This document shows, piece by piece, positions 33,967-46,651 of a stretch of 64,000 bases of DNA. The position numbers and the translations under genes were made by a program. Within the stretch, counting starts at the first letter, position 1. Each line of letters begins with the position of its first letter. Below the pieces are notes generated by a model. The model saw only the letters and a list, made by a program, of their open reading frames with translations, had not been told where the DNA came from and did not search any database. The DNA lies in the NCBI GenBank assembly GCA_050084515.1, contig CM114271.1, positions 17,050,001 through 17,114,000 of the forward strand, written 5' to 3'. This DNA comes from Blasia pusilla. Taxonomy: Eukaryota > Marchantiophyta > Marchantiopsida > Blasiales.

Positions 33967-34367
33967 TATCTTCTTATTTAGAATCTCACATGGATTTGAA
34001 AAAAATTACTTCCTTGTACTTGTATGAGGATAAATTTGCACTCTAGATCTTAAGTTTTGCCTCTCCTATCATTTTTAGTTTCTATCATTATTATTATTCT
34101 CCCCTATAGAACCAAATTAGTTACAACCCCTCCCAATAACCCAAAATGGATTTGTGGCTTTTTTTGCACCATGTCCTAACATGTAGTCTAAAATCATGTC
34201 ATGATCATTCAACTAAACTTTCATAAACTTTCAAGTATAGATCTTTACATATGCTATATCCCATTCCACAATCCCATCTTTTATGTAAAAAAAAATTTTG
34301 TTCCACCTTCTAATTGCAGGGAAATTAAATCTTGTCCTCCTTTCAATTCTCTCCTCCACACATTCAT

Positions 34368-34408
<41 letters not shown>

Positions 34409-37400
34409 GTTGAGATGATTATTTTTTCTTCTACCTACTTGTGTATTCTCATGTAAAACATAGATAAAGAAATAATTTAGCATTCAACTTATTACTTACA
34501 ATAACTTTCTTTCTAACAAATAAGTCGAGATTGTAGTTAACTTTTTTGACCAAAATATCTTTATGTTCTTTTAGTACGTGGTTTTTAGTAGGGCTCATGG
34601 AGCAAAATTTTTGCATGCTAGGCCCCAAGGAAAAAATAAGTTAATAACACTAGTTTGTATGAAAATTTTAGTTTTCATTTTTCTTAATGGTCCTAGCTAG
34701 AATCAATGTCGCCTCATGGATCCTATAAAGAAAATGGATCATTTCTTATGATATTACTAATTTTACTTTATATTTATCAATAATTTCCATTATAAAAGTC
34801 TTAGTATATGCATTTAACTATGTAAAAAAAGTTTATGAATACTCATATTTTCCTAAAATTATTTTCTTAACATGAGTTTGTAGATATGTTGCCCATCATA
34901 TTGGATAAAATCTTCTCTTTTTTTAGGTATGAGAATATGAGTCATTTATTTTTCTCCATTTTCTTGCCCTAGTAACTTCATGTCACTTCTTGTTCCATTC
35001 ATATAGGACACTTTCACTCCATCCTCTATTCAAGGTGAATGTTGAGTGTGAGTAGGGCTCAATTCATGTGATATGGTCACCAATGGATTCTCGTCAACGG
35101 CTTCACTATTGTCTCAAAGTATGACATGCCCTCCATTAGCCATCTTGCCTAACTTTGGTACATCTCTCATCAAGCCTTTCCTTCTGTCCTTCATGACCTT
35201 ATCAATATTGGGTATCAATGACACCAATATCAGCTCCGTTGGCCCCACCTTAAATAACCTCCGCAATTGGAATGGTCGGTGGCATCTTCTTTCTCACGAT
35301 TGGAAGTCTCTCTTTGGCACCAATGTCATCCTCATTGTGTAAAGGTCTCTTACGATTAGGATTGTCAATTTTACACATTGGGGCTGATTTGGCCCACCAT
35401 AATTCTCCATACCATTGACAAACAATTGGAGTCATAGTAAATATTTTGAGCAGCACAAGGGAAAAAATCAATACATCAGATCCAAACATTCTCCCCTACA
35501 ATTTAGAAACAACCGTCATCAACGGGTTTGTGTTACCTACTTCTGTTGAAATAAAATGTGAAATATGTGTTAATGACTAGTACTCGAGGAGAAACATTCA
35601 AACTAAGATACAAAATTCTATAATAAATCCTAAGAAATAGGCATACAATAGCCAGATACAATCAAGGGCAATAAGCTTTGGTATAATATAATTGCGACTA
35701 ATATTAAAAAAATAAGAATGGAAGGATGCTAATAAAACTTGAAAAAATTTAGTTTCCATGATGAGGCTAATATCATAAGTACTAAGTGGTTAATACTCGG
35801 GCAGACAATGGCTGTACACAAGGCAACTAATGACATATAGTGGCTAATATCAAAAGTAATAATCCGGTTGAGGTATAGACAAAAGATATCTATATACAAG
35901 AACATAAGACACCAAAAAAAAGAAGGCTAATAATAAGTGGTGGCTATATACTTGGTTTCCTAATGAAACTCGACAATCCAAAATGTTTTTAGCTAGATGA
36001 TTATCCAAAGAAACTTTTGCAATGTGCAAATTAAAAGACACGAAAGGGGATACAAGGTAAATTATACATGAACAAAACTTTAGAATTATCCAACAAATTT
36101 GAAGTTGAGGGTTCCATACTTATATTTGTAGGCTAGGTTTGTCTTCATGGGAAATATGGAAGAACTTTGTTGTACGTATACATATCGCTACACAACATAC
36201 ATCATTGTCACCAACTATAAACACAAAAACACAAGATTCATACTCATTCATGGCATCTAAACATCGAGACAGTCGTGTACCAAAATATCTCCAATTAAAC
36301 CAAGATCACTCAAAAGTTCACACGGCAACTCCATCTCTCTCTCATATCAAACCAAAACCATTATCCTAATGAAAGGCAAGGAGAACTATAGCTCTGCCAC
36401 CTCGTGCCAAGAGGTTCAACAAAAAAAAATGATCGCTAAAGCTCCCTCTCTTTGGGTATATCCCCTTCCCTCACCCAAACTCTCTCCATTGTAACCTTTG
36501 CTTGCAAGTTACCTCATTGGCTCTTGACCTATAATAGGGGATCAATGGTTGATGAACGCTTGGGTGGTTCCTCATTCAAAATTCCTTTATGCCTTACTCC
36601 ATTTGGTGTTAGTCCTCGGACCATTACTTCTTGAACTATCCCAATTTTCCGCCATCTTCAATAAACCATGATAACACCTTATCTCACATGGTTAAACACT
36701 CAAACTTATCTGAAGTCTCCAATTCCCCTCAATAGCTCACATAAGCCAACGATAACCCTGTGATGACAACCCTATCTTACACACTCAAATATATACTAGT
36801 GCTTAGCTTGAGCCTCTCATACTCCTCACAAGCTCACGTAAGCTAATGCAACAATGTGTGAACCACAAGATCCCTCCTTGGGAAACGATCTTCTACCTAA
36901 AAGCATGCTATATTTGAAGAGGGTATGCACTCAACAACCTCATAACTATACTCGATAATCTCAACTTGGTTCACACCAATCCAACCCATTACTTCTAGAA
37001 GGTCTATAGCAAGTTCTACCTTATACCCGATATCCTCAATGACAAGAGACAAATACAATAATATAACTTAAATGGGTAGCCTAAACACATGTGAACATGG
37101 CATGGTCTGAATTTCAACCTAGCCATTGTATAGTTGACTTTGACTGCTCCATATGGTATGGCAACCAATGCATCACATAAATCTCCGGTATAGCCAATTG
37201 AATATCCGATGTGAGGATTTAGACTACCAATCTGTATCCATGGGTGTGTGGTTTCACTACCTCTAGCACCTTGTTATGGGACATCAACAAGAATCCCTCA
37301 TATCGGCATAGGTCAACAAAGTACTAGTGAGATAGACCTTCTTCATCAACTCGTGGGAAGTTGACAAGTCATTGGAAATTGCAAAAAACCATGTCAAGAA

Positions 37401-37602
37401 TAGCAAGGCCATAATTAAGGAAGTCAAAAAAATTGGCCAAAAGTGATGAAAATCTACAATGTAACTTTTCCTATGATTCTTATATTGTCCCTACATGATT
37501 CTATCACTAGCAAATCCTACAGCATAACGAGTAGCCATTGAAGGTGAATAAATATAAGTAAAAAAGTTTGATTTAACTCCCCACTAGTTTTTTAGGTTGT
37601 CA
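33967..37602. other. AT-rich DNA, no gene recognised
   Basis: Includes a (TC)n run at 34372-34404. Small open frames (e.g. minus 35250-35489, 79 codons) show no domain. Parts of 36.6-37.4 kb look faintly like old retroelement sequence on the minus strand but I could not name it. Confidence 0.5.
34372..34404. repeat. (TC)n microsatellite
   Basis: About 16 TC units without interruption. Confidence 0.95.
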
Positions 37603-37790
37603 TCTATATAATTAAAAGCGGATGGGATTAGAGAAACCCTCTTCCGATGTTTGACACCTATCTTTTCAACTTTCTTCCGGTATTGACACGTGTCAAATCT
37701 TAGAAAATAATTAAATTGATAGGGCCAAGGATTTCTCGGATGCTTAGAAATCTTTCTCCTCACCCGTGCATAGCATGGGCATCACACTAG
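37603..37790 (+). mobile_element. Small non-autonomous Helitron-like element
   Basis: Starts TCTATATAATTAAAAG after an A and ends CTAG. CCCGTGC-ATA-GCATGGG forms a near-perfect 7-bp stem with a 3-base loop 11 bases before the end, the classic Helitron 3' architecture. The base after CTAG is C rather than T. 188 bp. This is the clearest of the three for the 3' hairpin. Confidence 0.68.
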
Positions 37791-40700
37791 CGAAATATTA
37801 TACAAGGGTAGTTATTTTCAAAATGTACATATTAGAATCCAAAAGTTGAAGTAGTTAGTTCTATTCATAATGATTGGTATCCAACACATCCACAAGCACC
37901 CCTATTCCCTCATCTTCTATCATTCGTGTCGTTCTATTCCCTTTTACTCATAATGAGTTTATCCGATGGATCTAATATTTTCCCATTAAAAGTCTACTAG
38001 TAAGATACCCGTATGATGAACCCTTACAATGGCGAGGTTGATGTAATTTAAAATTTTAACTATAAGTATATGAGGGGACATGTGGCAAGATTTTGTGGGT
38101 CAAAATTGCAAGGAGTCAATGTCTCATGTAAGCATCGCAAGATGGGTGTCCCTAATAATATTATCAATAAATTCAATCAAAAGGAAAATGCCTGAAGAAC
38201 TAATCCTCCAAAGACCAAACCTCGTGTCAAAAACACCTTAAAAACTGCCCACTAATCATTCCTCTATATCACATATTTGAGTGGGTCATTTGATTGTATA
38301 AGCCGAAGGTCTAAATATAAAAGCACCTGAAATTAGAAAGTGATGTAGATTGCATAATGGGATCCTTTGTTCCCCCTTCCCATCGGAAAGAAACGGATGG
38401 AAATAATTGTCTTTTCGACTACGAGGCCGTTGGTTACGACAAGGCATTTTTTGGCTAAGAGCGATGATCGCCATGACGGGAGTCGGGCGAGAAACTTCAA
38501 AACCAGAAGAAGGTCAAGGATATTTTTGGAAACCAATTGTTTTTATGTATGGGAATAACACTAATTGGAAATTTTAGGAGTAAATGGAGGCATGATTAGG
38601 GTTTTCAATCCGTATCAAGTTCATTTATCTTCACTTGTGGGGACAACAAAGGATGGGTCTTCATTTCATGCTTGCCTTTACACTAGTCACTAAGGTAACA
38701 AGAATTTCAGGCAAGGAAAGTGTTACATCCTATCTTATTATTTGTGTAAGCTTCTTACATTGTCAAACTCTAAAAATTTTGCCATTTGTCTGTGGATTAG
38801 AGAGGGTACACAAATGCTTTCTATTAGATTCCAAACTAACATGTACTATATTTGACGTCGGATTAGGACATTGGATTTAGGGTAATTGGTTAGGGAGAGG
38901 ATGGTATCGATACATATGACGAATATCAAAAAAATGTGTCTATTCAATACACTATTTCCATTGCCAAATTTGTGGACTTAAACTATCAATAGGTTCAATT
39001 TTCATTCCAAGGAAGGATTAGATTAAATTAAATTAGTTCCAAACTCATGTTTTGTAGGGAGCAAAAATTAAACCTTTTACCTTAATCAAGTTCTCCTTGA
39101 ACTTTCATTCCTTAAGAAGATTGGTTTTGAATTACCCTTCTTTTTTTTTGTTAAGGGTTAACAAAAGGATTAGTACACTCTTTTTTGGTCGTTACGTGTT
39201 TTCTTTTAAAAAATAAAAACTGAGCAGATATAATTTTACAAGTAGCCTTGATTCTTATTTCCTCAGTAATTTGTTGCCTTTAAAAAATTATCCACAAAAA
39301 ATAATTTGATGGAACTATTTTTTGTGTATGACACAACGTTCAAGCTATTTTTTCTACATGCCCCGAATGGATTCGCGCCTTCTTAGGACCCCTTTCCATG
39401 CGACCGAGGTCGTCAAGATGTCACGAGGATCCAGTCCCACTGTTTCGGAACTTGGCTGATCCGACGGATGAGATTCATGGGACTTCGACAGAATTCACGC
39501 CCTCAGAACAAAGGGCGCAAATATGTGCGGCCCATCGGAACCCCCGCTAGAAGAAAATAAGGATGGTCGCTGCGATTGGCAAGGAGCCGACCCCATGGGA
39601 CCGGGTCCTTAGTATTCCATCTTTTGAGACGGGGATGTCAAAATCCCCCCACCCCCATGCCATTTTAACTTCTATCAAAATCACTTTGATTATGGCCCCT
39701 ACTAAGGGTGCATAAAGTTGGCTCTCGACGGTGGCCGTGACACGTCTGTTGTGAGTGCAAAGGCACATCAGGGTGTCCACATGTTAAATTGGCGTACGTG
39801 GCAAGTGCATATCCGTCGGATGATTGCAAGGGTTTTAGGTTAGTCTCAAGATGTGCACAACACACTACTAGGAGAAAGGTTCGTAACATTAGTGGGCAAC
39901 TTTGAATTTGTGAGACAGGGCTAAGATCGAGCAGAATTGAAAGCGAGGTTGTAGGTTGGCTCCATTTTTTATCGATGCGTTATGAATGGATAGGGTGTGC
40001 TTGTGTGTGAGTGTCGAGTTTTATTTAGTTGGGGAAAAAATTATCTTCTTTTCGATGCACGAATTTCTCACCCGCCACCATTCTGGCTCATGTGCTCTCC
40101 CACACCCTGCGCAATTGCTATGTGCATTACTTACTTTGAGTGCATGACAGCGCCTACGCTATTTGTGGAGTTTTCTCTTGTTGCCATGCCACGGATCCTG
40201 CCGATTTCAAATGCTACCTATTGATAGTATGCCTGAGGCGCCCTACATCACCTTAAGCAGTGATTGCTATGTTTCCCTCTACCCCGAATTTTATCTATTC
40301 TTAGCATGCACGAGACGATTAACACCATGCTAAGCAAAAAATTTTATGCTTGGATATTACTCACTTAATGCGACACGGGCGTAGAGTTATTGCTTGCCAT
40401 TTTTTGTTGTGCGATACTTTCTGGGCTTCATACCGACTTTACTTTCCTATACACGTTGCAGAATTGAACATAGATCCTTGGCAATGCGAATTTTCATTAC
40501 GGTCCCTACTAAGGGTGCGTAGAGTTGGCTCTCAATGGTGGCCGTGATGCTACTATGTCTAGAATAGTCCTTGCTAGGCATTATGCACAATGCCCGAGGC
40601 TGCCTGTGTCTGCTGCCGCGCGGTCTGGAGATTTTCCAGGCCCGTTCATGGTGTATCTTATGGCTTTAACTCACCGTCTCCGTTAGGAATCAGCAAGATG

Positions 40701-42182
40701 GATGCAACCAAGGCCTACGATGACAGGTATTCCTTTCCTATCTCTATTTGCGGATGTTTGTTGCGGATCAAGGTTTATTGTCAGAAGAATTATGAATTCG
40801 TCTCTTGACCAACTTGGTCATGATTTAGGTGTTAGGGCTTCCCGATGCTAATTGTTTAGTTCAAAGTCAGGATTCGGGCTTTCCTATCTCTACTCAAGGG
40901 ACTCTCCCGATACGATTTGCATAGAGTGATTTCAAAATTGATTGTTAGGTGGGCTTCAGTACTACAATTCGCTGTTCCCACAGTTCTCGGGTGTGCCCTC
41001 CAGAGACGCCTTATGCATTCTACTCTTAACTGCTTAGCCATTCTGAGTGTTTCCAGCCACCTCAATGTCACTGCACTTCCCATTCGCAAGATTTGTAATG
41101 AACTTACTGCTGGTTCAAGTGGTCCAGTAATTTGAATTAGTGTTCTCGGCCTTCCGCCAACATGGCGCCAAGTTATTGCAAAGCAACTTATTTCAGTTAT
41201 GCACCTTTGCCGCTCGGTGGTGCAAGTCCTATATGCTTTTTCCGAGCATAGTTTGCACATTAGCGCAATCTCACATGTGTATTGTGGATGTTGTAAACTA
41301 ACGTGGCGCTTTTGTGTGTAGTCGACTTTGCAAGGCTTGCAAGGTAGTAAATCTGGCATTCAGGTGTGTCACCTGCCAGTGCTCCTTATCCTTTCAACCA
41401 AGTATATACTATTCAATTATGCAGTTTCTCTGCCTGCCCAAATCCTAACATGTCTCCGTTCATTCCATGTTTTTACTATCGTGAGTGTAACTAGCTTAGT
41501 AAACATCTGTGTGTTGCTTTGCATGGTTCTGAAAAATTTCTCACGATGTTCAGATCTTTTTGATGCACTTACACTAGCGATAAACTGGGTGCCACTGTGG
41601 GCAAGCAAAGCACTGAAGAGTCTTATTTAGGATTTTTTGTTAGAGCCGCTGATTCACTCCTGCGAGTTTCCACAATAATTAAACCACGGACTAGTAAGAT
41701 TGCTCCATTTCTCTCTACTCTCATAGCTTGGCGAGGTTGTGGCCTCCCTCACACTGGAATCATCTATCCCTATCGTAACCTCTGCAGCACAACTCAGCTT
41801 GCTCTGTTGTGTCGATGAGCAATTTCATGGTGCCCCATCATTTCATTACCCAAGGCATTCACTCGCTGCCGGAATCAGATGTCCGCATTGATCCTTGGTA
41901 CACCTTTCACTTGCTGCTGGAATAAGACGTCCAATGCCCATCGTTGGCAAACCTGTCTTGTTTATATCGACGCATAGCTTTACGTATTCATAGAAAAATG
42001 CACTTCTCATTAAAATCACCAACCATGCTGCCCGTTTCTTCTGGTGGTAACCGTGCAACCCTTCTAATGTAGCTTGCCCGTTGCATCTGTGTAACGCTTA
42101 CAATGAATTATGCTCCTACTTACATCCATCACCCTTGTTCCCCACAGAGTTGACCAAGCTTCATCAGAGACTAAAATTGGAA
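37791..42182. other. No gene recognised; holds a dispersed 47-bp repeat
   Basis: Short frames only. A 47-bp sequence at 39694-39740 recurs at 40501-40547 in the same orientation with 5 differences, all transitions. The stretch 40.6-42.2 kb may belong to the Helitron-associated insertion that follows, but no domain shows it. Confidence 0.45.
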
Positions 42183-42356
42183 CCTGCAACTTCATTGCCC
42201 TTCATTGCTTCAATGGCACAGCTGCAATAAGGTGCCAGCCGGACTCTTGCTACTACCATTTTCTTCAGACCTGCACGCTAATTGCCTTTCATTACTTCAA
42301 TGGCACAACTGCGTTAGGGCATGGGCCTGACTCTTTCTACTGCCATTCTCTTCCCA
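42183..42356. repeat. 87-bp tandem duplication
   Basis: Two degenerate copies starting 42,183 and 42,270, sharing CTTCAATGGCACA, GACTCTT.CTACT.CCATT and CCTGCAC/CCTGTCC junction words. Confidence 0.75.
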
Positions 42357-42535
42357 CCTGTCCACTCTGCATGAACCCACCATACTTTCTTAATATGTTT
42401 CGGATCTCAATGTTGAACCTATATACCCAAAGAAGGCGTTTTGTCCCACTCCCAACCAACGTAGCCATTTATTCCATGTATAATTGGTGAGTCTTAACTG
42501 GCTACACTACAAACTACTCTACAATTGATAATTCA

Positions 42536-43903
42536 ATGTGCCTTATTAATGGCCACAACTTCCGTAGACGAAAGGGTACGACTTCTCAAGAAATAGCACA
42601 TAAACAGAGGATGCTTTATTGCAAGACTCACGCAAAGTTAAGACTTGCCAACGCTATGAAGTCAAAGCAGAGGTATGTGTGTTGGATATGGCTAGACATT
42701 CATACATTATTAAAACGCTCGACTTCCCCGTGTTCATCGTTCGTTACCAAAATGAGATGTTGTGGCTATTGTGGAACTATGAGCTATTACACCCCAACTT
42801 GCGGCATGAGAACTATCACCTCACATGTATATCCACCCTATGCCCTGTGCAATGGATACATGGCTAGCTATGTTATTCCAATTGTTGCATCCTTCTATAC
42901 ATGCCGCCGTTATGTTTTGTCTGTTGGTGACACTACATGTAATGTTTATATGACGCGTGCTTATATTCGAGATATATTGGAGGTGAATCCCATGCATCTT
43001 CAACTATTGTCTTTCATTGACTCCAATATAGGTATCAAGGCCAAATACAATGGCTTTCATAGGGGTTTTTTTCAAGTAAATTCCCTCATTGACTATCCCT
43101 TGATTTCTTGGAGTTCATCCACTGCTACACCTATTGATCTTGACTTCATCTATAGGCAGGTGAAGAAATTTCTCTTAGTTAATCTACGGGTTAACAAGCT
43201 GTATCTACATTACATGGCTCTCATTGAACTCTCTAATCCAAGGTGTGGTCTGGTGGTATTACCATCTTCATTTTTTTATACTATTCTTAAGGCATCTGAA
43301 GAAAAAGGAGAGCTTATGCATAGTATGGCAGCCGACCAATATAGTACAAAATTTATTGTTCTTCAAGATGTTCAATACTCTTTACCTATTAAAAAATGTA
43401 AGTTATACAATATTTTTCACAATGGCAATGTATTTTTCAAAGACAGTGCCGAAACGAGAGATCAGTTCCTCAGTGATAATGAGATTTCAATTTATTCACA
43501 ATTGACTATTGAAATAGGTATCTCCCCATTCCTGTTTCCCTACACGAGAGGGTATTTCACATGTGAGTTATCATTTTTTTATTACATGCGAATCCAGATA
43601 GGGGAGCTTTTTAGTGTCTTCACGTTGTATAAACCATATGCCCTACTCGTGCACCAATTACGATCGTCCATAATTATAGCCTCTTCTAGTCGTACATGCA
43701 TTCTTAATAGAGAACTCCAATATTTGAAGCGTACAAACTCGGACTTATCGAGCAAGGAGATTTATTCCCAGCTTTCTAGACATACCTTTACTGCTTGGAA
43801 GTCCATCTTGGCATCACCGTCACCTCGAGGATTTAAGGGCTATGGTAGCAAAATGGGGAATGCCCAATTTTTTTTTGATATTGACCTTGGACGAGGTGTC
43901 TGA
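42536..43903 (+). pseudogene. Helitron RepHel N-terminal region
   Basis: A 455-codon open stretch, the longest in the window. Its last ~60 residues include RTCILNRELQYLKRTNSDLSSKEIYSQLSRHTFTAW, the segment that normally leads into the Helitron Rep domain. After about 43,800 this frame turns to nonsense while the neighbouring frame (reading HRHLEDLRAMVAKWGMPNFFL) continues the Rep domain, so a frameshift lies there. Early on, a C-x2-C pair (CCGYCG) suggests a zinc-binding motif like those at Helitron N-termini. The middle is not recognised. The length of the open frame suggests recent decay. Confidence 0.65.
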
Positions 43904-44288
43904 TACAAAGTGGCAAGAAATCATTGAGATTGAACAAGTAGTACAAAAGCTAAATCCCAAGTTTTCATGGAGGGACGCTCCAATTGAGTGCGCAATCTTA
44001 TTTCACACAAGGTTCAAGACATTTTTCAGTTATTACATACTTTTTGGGCCTCAGATTCTTGGCCGTGTCACCAACTACCTAATCCGATATGAGCTACAAG
44101 GTAGAAGGAGTCTTCCTGCTCATATAATTCAGTGGATCAGCAAAGACGACATTAATCACGTAGCATCTGAAATATGTTGTTACATACCTGTCGTATCCTG
44201 TTATGTTCACAAGAGGGCTAGCCATGCTGATCCACCACATACGCTCCATCACTATGTGACTACAAAACAAATCCATACATGCAAATAG
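43806..44288 (+). pseudogene. Helitron Rep (HUH-type) domain, dead
   Basis: Reads MVAKWGMPNFFLILTLDE, KWQEIIEIEQ, then PIECAILFHTRF, ILGRVTNYLIRYELQGRRSLPAHIIQW. The last is the Helitron two-histidine motif, usually (R)G-x-x-H-x-H-x-x-x-W; here the first His position is Pro (LPAH), so the metal site is broken. The domain would nick and join single-stranded DNA via tyrosine. It closes at a TAG (44286-44288). Confidence 0.82.
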
Positions 44289-45301
44289 GAGGTATGTATC
44301 ATTAAGGCAACTAAAACCCGTCCACACTACTGTCGAATGGGATTTTCCAGCAAACCAAGTTTTTCATTGCAGCCATTCATTGATAATAAAACTTTGAAGT
44401 GGACATATTATAGGCCTAGGGAATCTCACCGCAATGTCATATCGTATCATCTGGCCATCCTACTCTTAAGGGGGGCACACATGAACCTACAAAGGGTCAC
44501 CAATGTTTAGTGGTCATTCTATTTACTAAAATATGCACTAAAGTGTGAACCACATGGAGCACTAAACATTACAACAGAGTGTGCACGATGTCTGGGACTA
44601 GAGGGTCTAGATGAAGTTAGGTTGAAGTTAATATCTTGGCTTGTACTTAATAGATTTGTGTCATCTAGTGAAGCTGCTCTCACATCCCCTAAAATCCCCA
44701 TCATTTGTAGGTCTTAGTCCGTTTAATATATTGACTCAAGCCCGCCACACAGATGAACCCACCTATACAAGAATGCCACGATTCTCTCCATACACCCAAC
44801 TATATTATACTCCTATCGACCGGACTCATTGTCTCAACGGACCTTTTTTCAGTTCTGGTCTTCTTATTAAATTCATAAGGCTCATAGTAAAGATAGTATT
44901 GCTTTTCTAGGACACGACTTGCTTGGAAACTTAATTTATAGAATTGATCGGCTGGTCCGCTTTACAAAATTCCATCCGATGCACTAGTGGAACGAGTTTT
45001 TCTATACTACTTTATTGCGAGGTGTTGCTTTTAGAGCAGAAACAGAGCTACTTAGTGTTGTTTCTCCACAGTGGTCCTATCTCCATGAATGTATCTACCG
45101 AGGCATATTTACAGATCAGTCCTTAATTGTGGATGAAATCATAAGACATATGGATGCGAACATGTAGAGTGAAGTTCATGCTGGTGAGATCATTTTTAAA
45201 GCCCAGACCTTTTTCGTCCTCACTTACAATTCAACATTCCTCTTGACCCATACACAACACAGACCTTCCACTCTAGCCATATTATCACTGAGGACCAATG
45301 T

Positions 45302-46569
45302 TCACAAACCCAGATACCCAATAATATCCTTAACCCAGAGAAACTTCACCTTTTCCATAGTATTAAGGATCTGAAAATCCGGCCTTATCATGTTAGCGAG
45401 ACCACATGGTTGTGGAAAAACCTTTTTCATGCATTTCATGCAAAAATATTTGACCAATACCTCTGTTGTTTCACTGATGGCTGCCACAATAGCGATTAAT
45501 GGTATTCGCCTATATGCTAGTGCCATCACTGTTCACTCTACTTTCGCTATCTCAATTAAAGGGGACCTTCCATCCATGCACACTGCTTCGAATCAATACA
45601 TGCCTAAAAAAGGCCTAGGTCATTGTTATAGACAAGTGTTCTATGTTAACACCCCGCCTGGTGTAGATTGTTGCCATGAGATTACATCAAGTGTCCTCCT
45701 GTCCACACTTGGATCCATTTTTAGAGAAACTTGTTGTATTGGTCGGTGAATTATCACATCTCCCGCCAGTATGTCGGCACAAGTCGGCCAAAATTTTCTT
45801 ATTATGTCACATCTCATCTTCGCCCTTTTACATTGATATGACCAAATATCATCTCTCTGTGGCAATAAGACATAGCAATGACCTTCCCTTTTTAAGTTTT
45901 CTATCACAGGTCAGTGTCAGGAGACCAACTCAAGATGAAATAAACTACAACATGCATCTCTGTTTTGTCGATGAGAATAGTGCTATTGACTTTGTGAATG
46001 AAGACACACAAGTTGTTTGCTCTTATAGTTCTGATGTGTAAATATTTAACCTTATTGCATTGCAAAGAATATATGGCATTGCTGAAATATTTCATGTATA
46101 TGTTTCAACTGATCCGCCAAGTGACCCGAATTTGCATCATTGGATAAATGACAGTCACTTTCACCAGCTCCAATATCTTGCCATTGGTTGCAGGGTATTG
46201 TTAACTTCAAACATTGATATGGCAAAATATGCCATAAATGGTGCTGCTGCAACTGTCATTGAATGTGTTCAGGATTGCCACCATGTAACAACTATTATTG
46301 TTAGGTTGCATTCCAATAACAACACTTTGCGAAGAACAAGAACAAAATTCTCCACTATTCGATATGGTCCAAAAGAGAAGTACCACAAAAGAACATTTCC
46401 TCTCATGCTTGGCTATGTAATGATAGGCCATAAAAGTCAAGGCCTCACCATCCAGGGAAGATGCTTGCTTGTGATAAAATCAGCTTCTGCACCTGGTCTT
46501 GTATACGTTATGTTGTCAAGAGTTAAAACTACCACTCAATTACGCATTCTTGGTCTCTCTCCCCATTAG
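45302..46569 (+). pseudogene. Helitron PIF1-type helicase, frameshifted
   Basis: The sequence starts with LNPEKLHLFHSI (about 45,329), the usual PIF1 lead-in, then shifts frame into RPHGCGKTFFM, the Walker A site with its first Gly lost. Further pieces are the ATIAINGIRLY segment (45390-45749) and LEKLVVLVGELSHLPPV (Walker B/motif III region, changed). The C-terminal piece 46060-46569 is open for 169 codons and well kept: LAIGCRVLLTSNIDMAKYAINGAAATV, MLGYVMIGHKSQGLTIQG and GLVYVMLSRVK, the final motifs of the family. Stop TAG at 46567-46569. Confidence 0.85.
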
Positions 46570-46651
46570 ACTTTGATGTATTCACTCAATCACAATTTCT
46601 GCTGCCATTCTCTTACTCCTTGCTTGTGCACAATGGACACCCTTTACTAGT

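Larger units (their letters stand above)
42536..46569 (+). mobile_element. Autonomous Helitron remnant (Rep-helicase)
   Basis: In order: an N-terminal region (42536 to about 43800), a Rep/HUH nuclease domain (43806-44288), a decayed middle (44289-45300), and a PIF1-type 5'-3' helicase (45302-46569). This is the RepHel organisation of Helitrons, which transpose by a rolling-circle mechanism. Frameshifts near 43,800, 45,400, 45,670 and 46,040 and changed catalytic residues make it inactive. Ends were not located: no CTAG with a preceding hairpin convincingly closes it. Confidence 0.85.

Noticed and set aside
35040-37400. Faint retroelement-like minus-strand sequence
   Set aside because: Short frames with stops throughout and no motif that I could name.
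42536-43903. 455-codon frame as an independent host gene
   Set aside because: Its C-terminal end is the lead-in to the Helitron Rep domain, which continues in the next frame, so it belongs to the Helitron.
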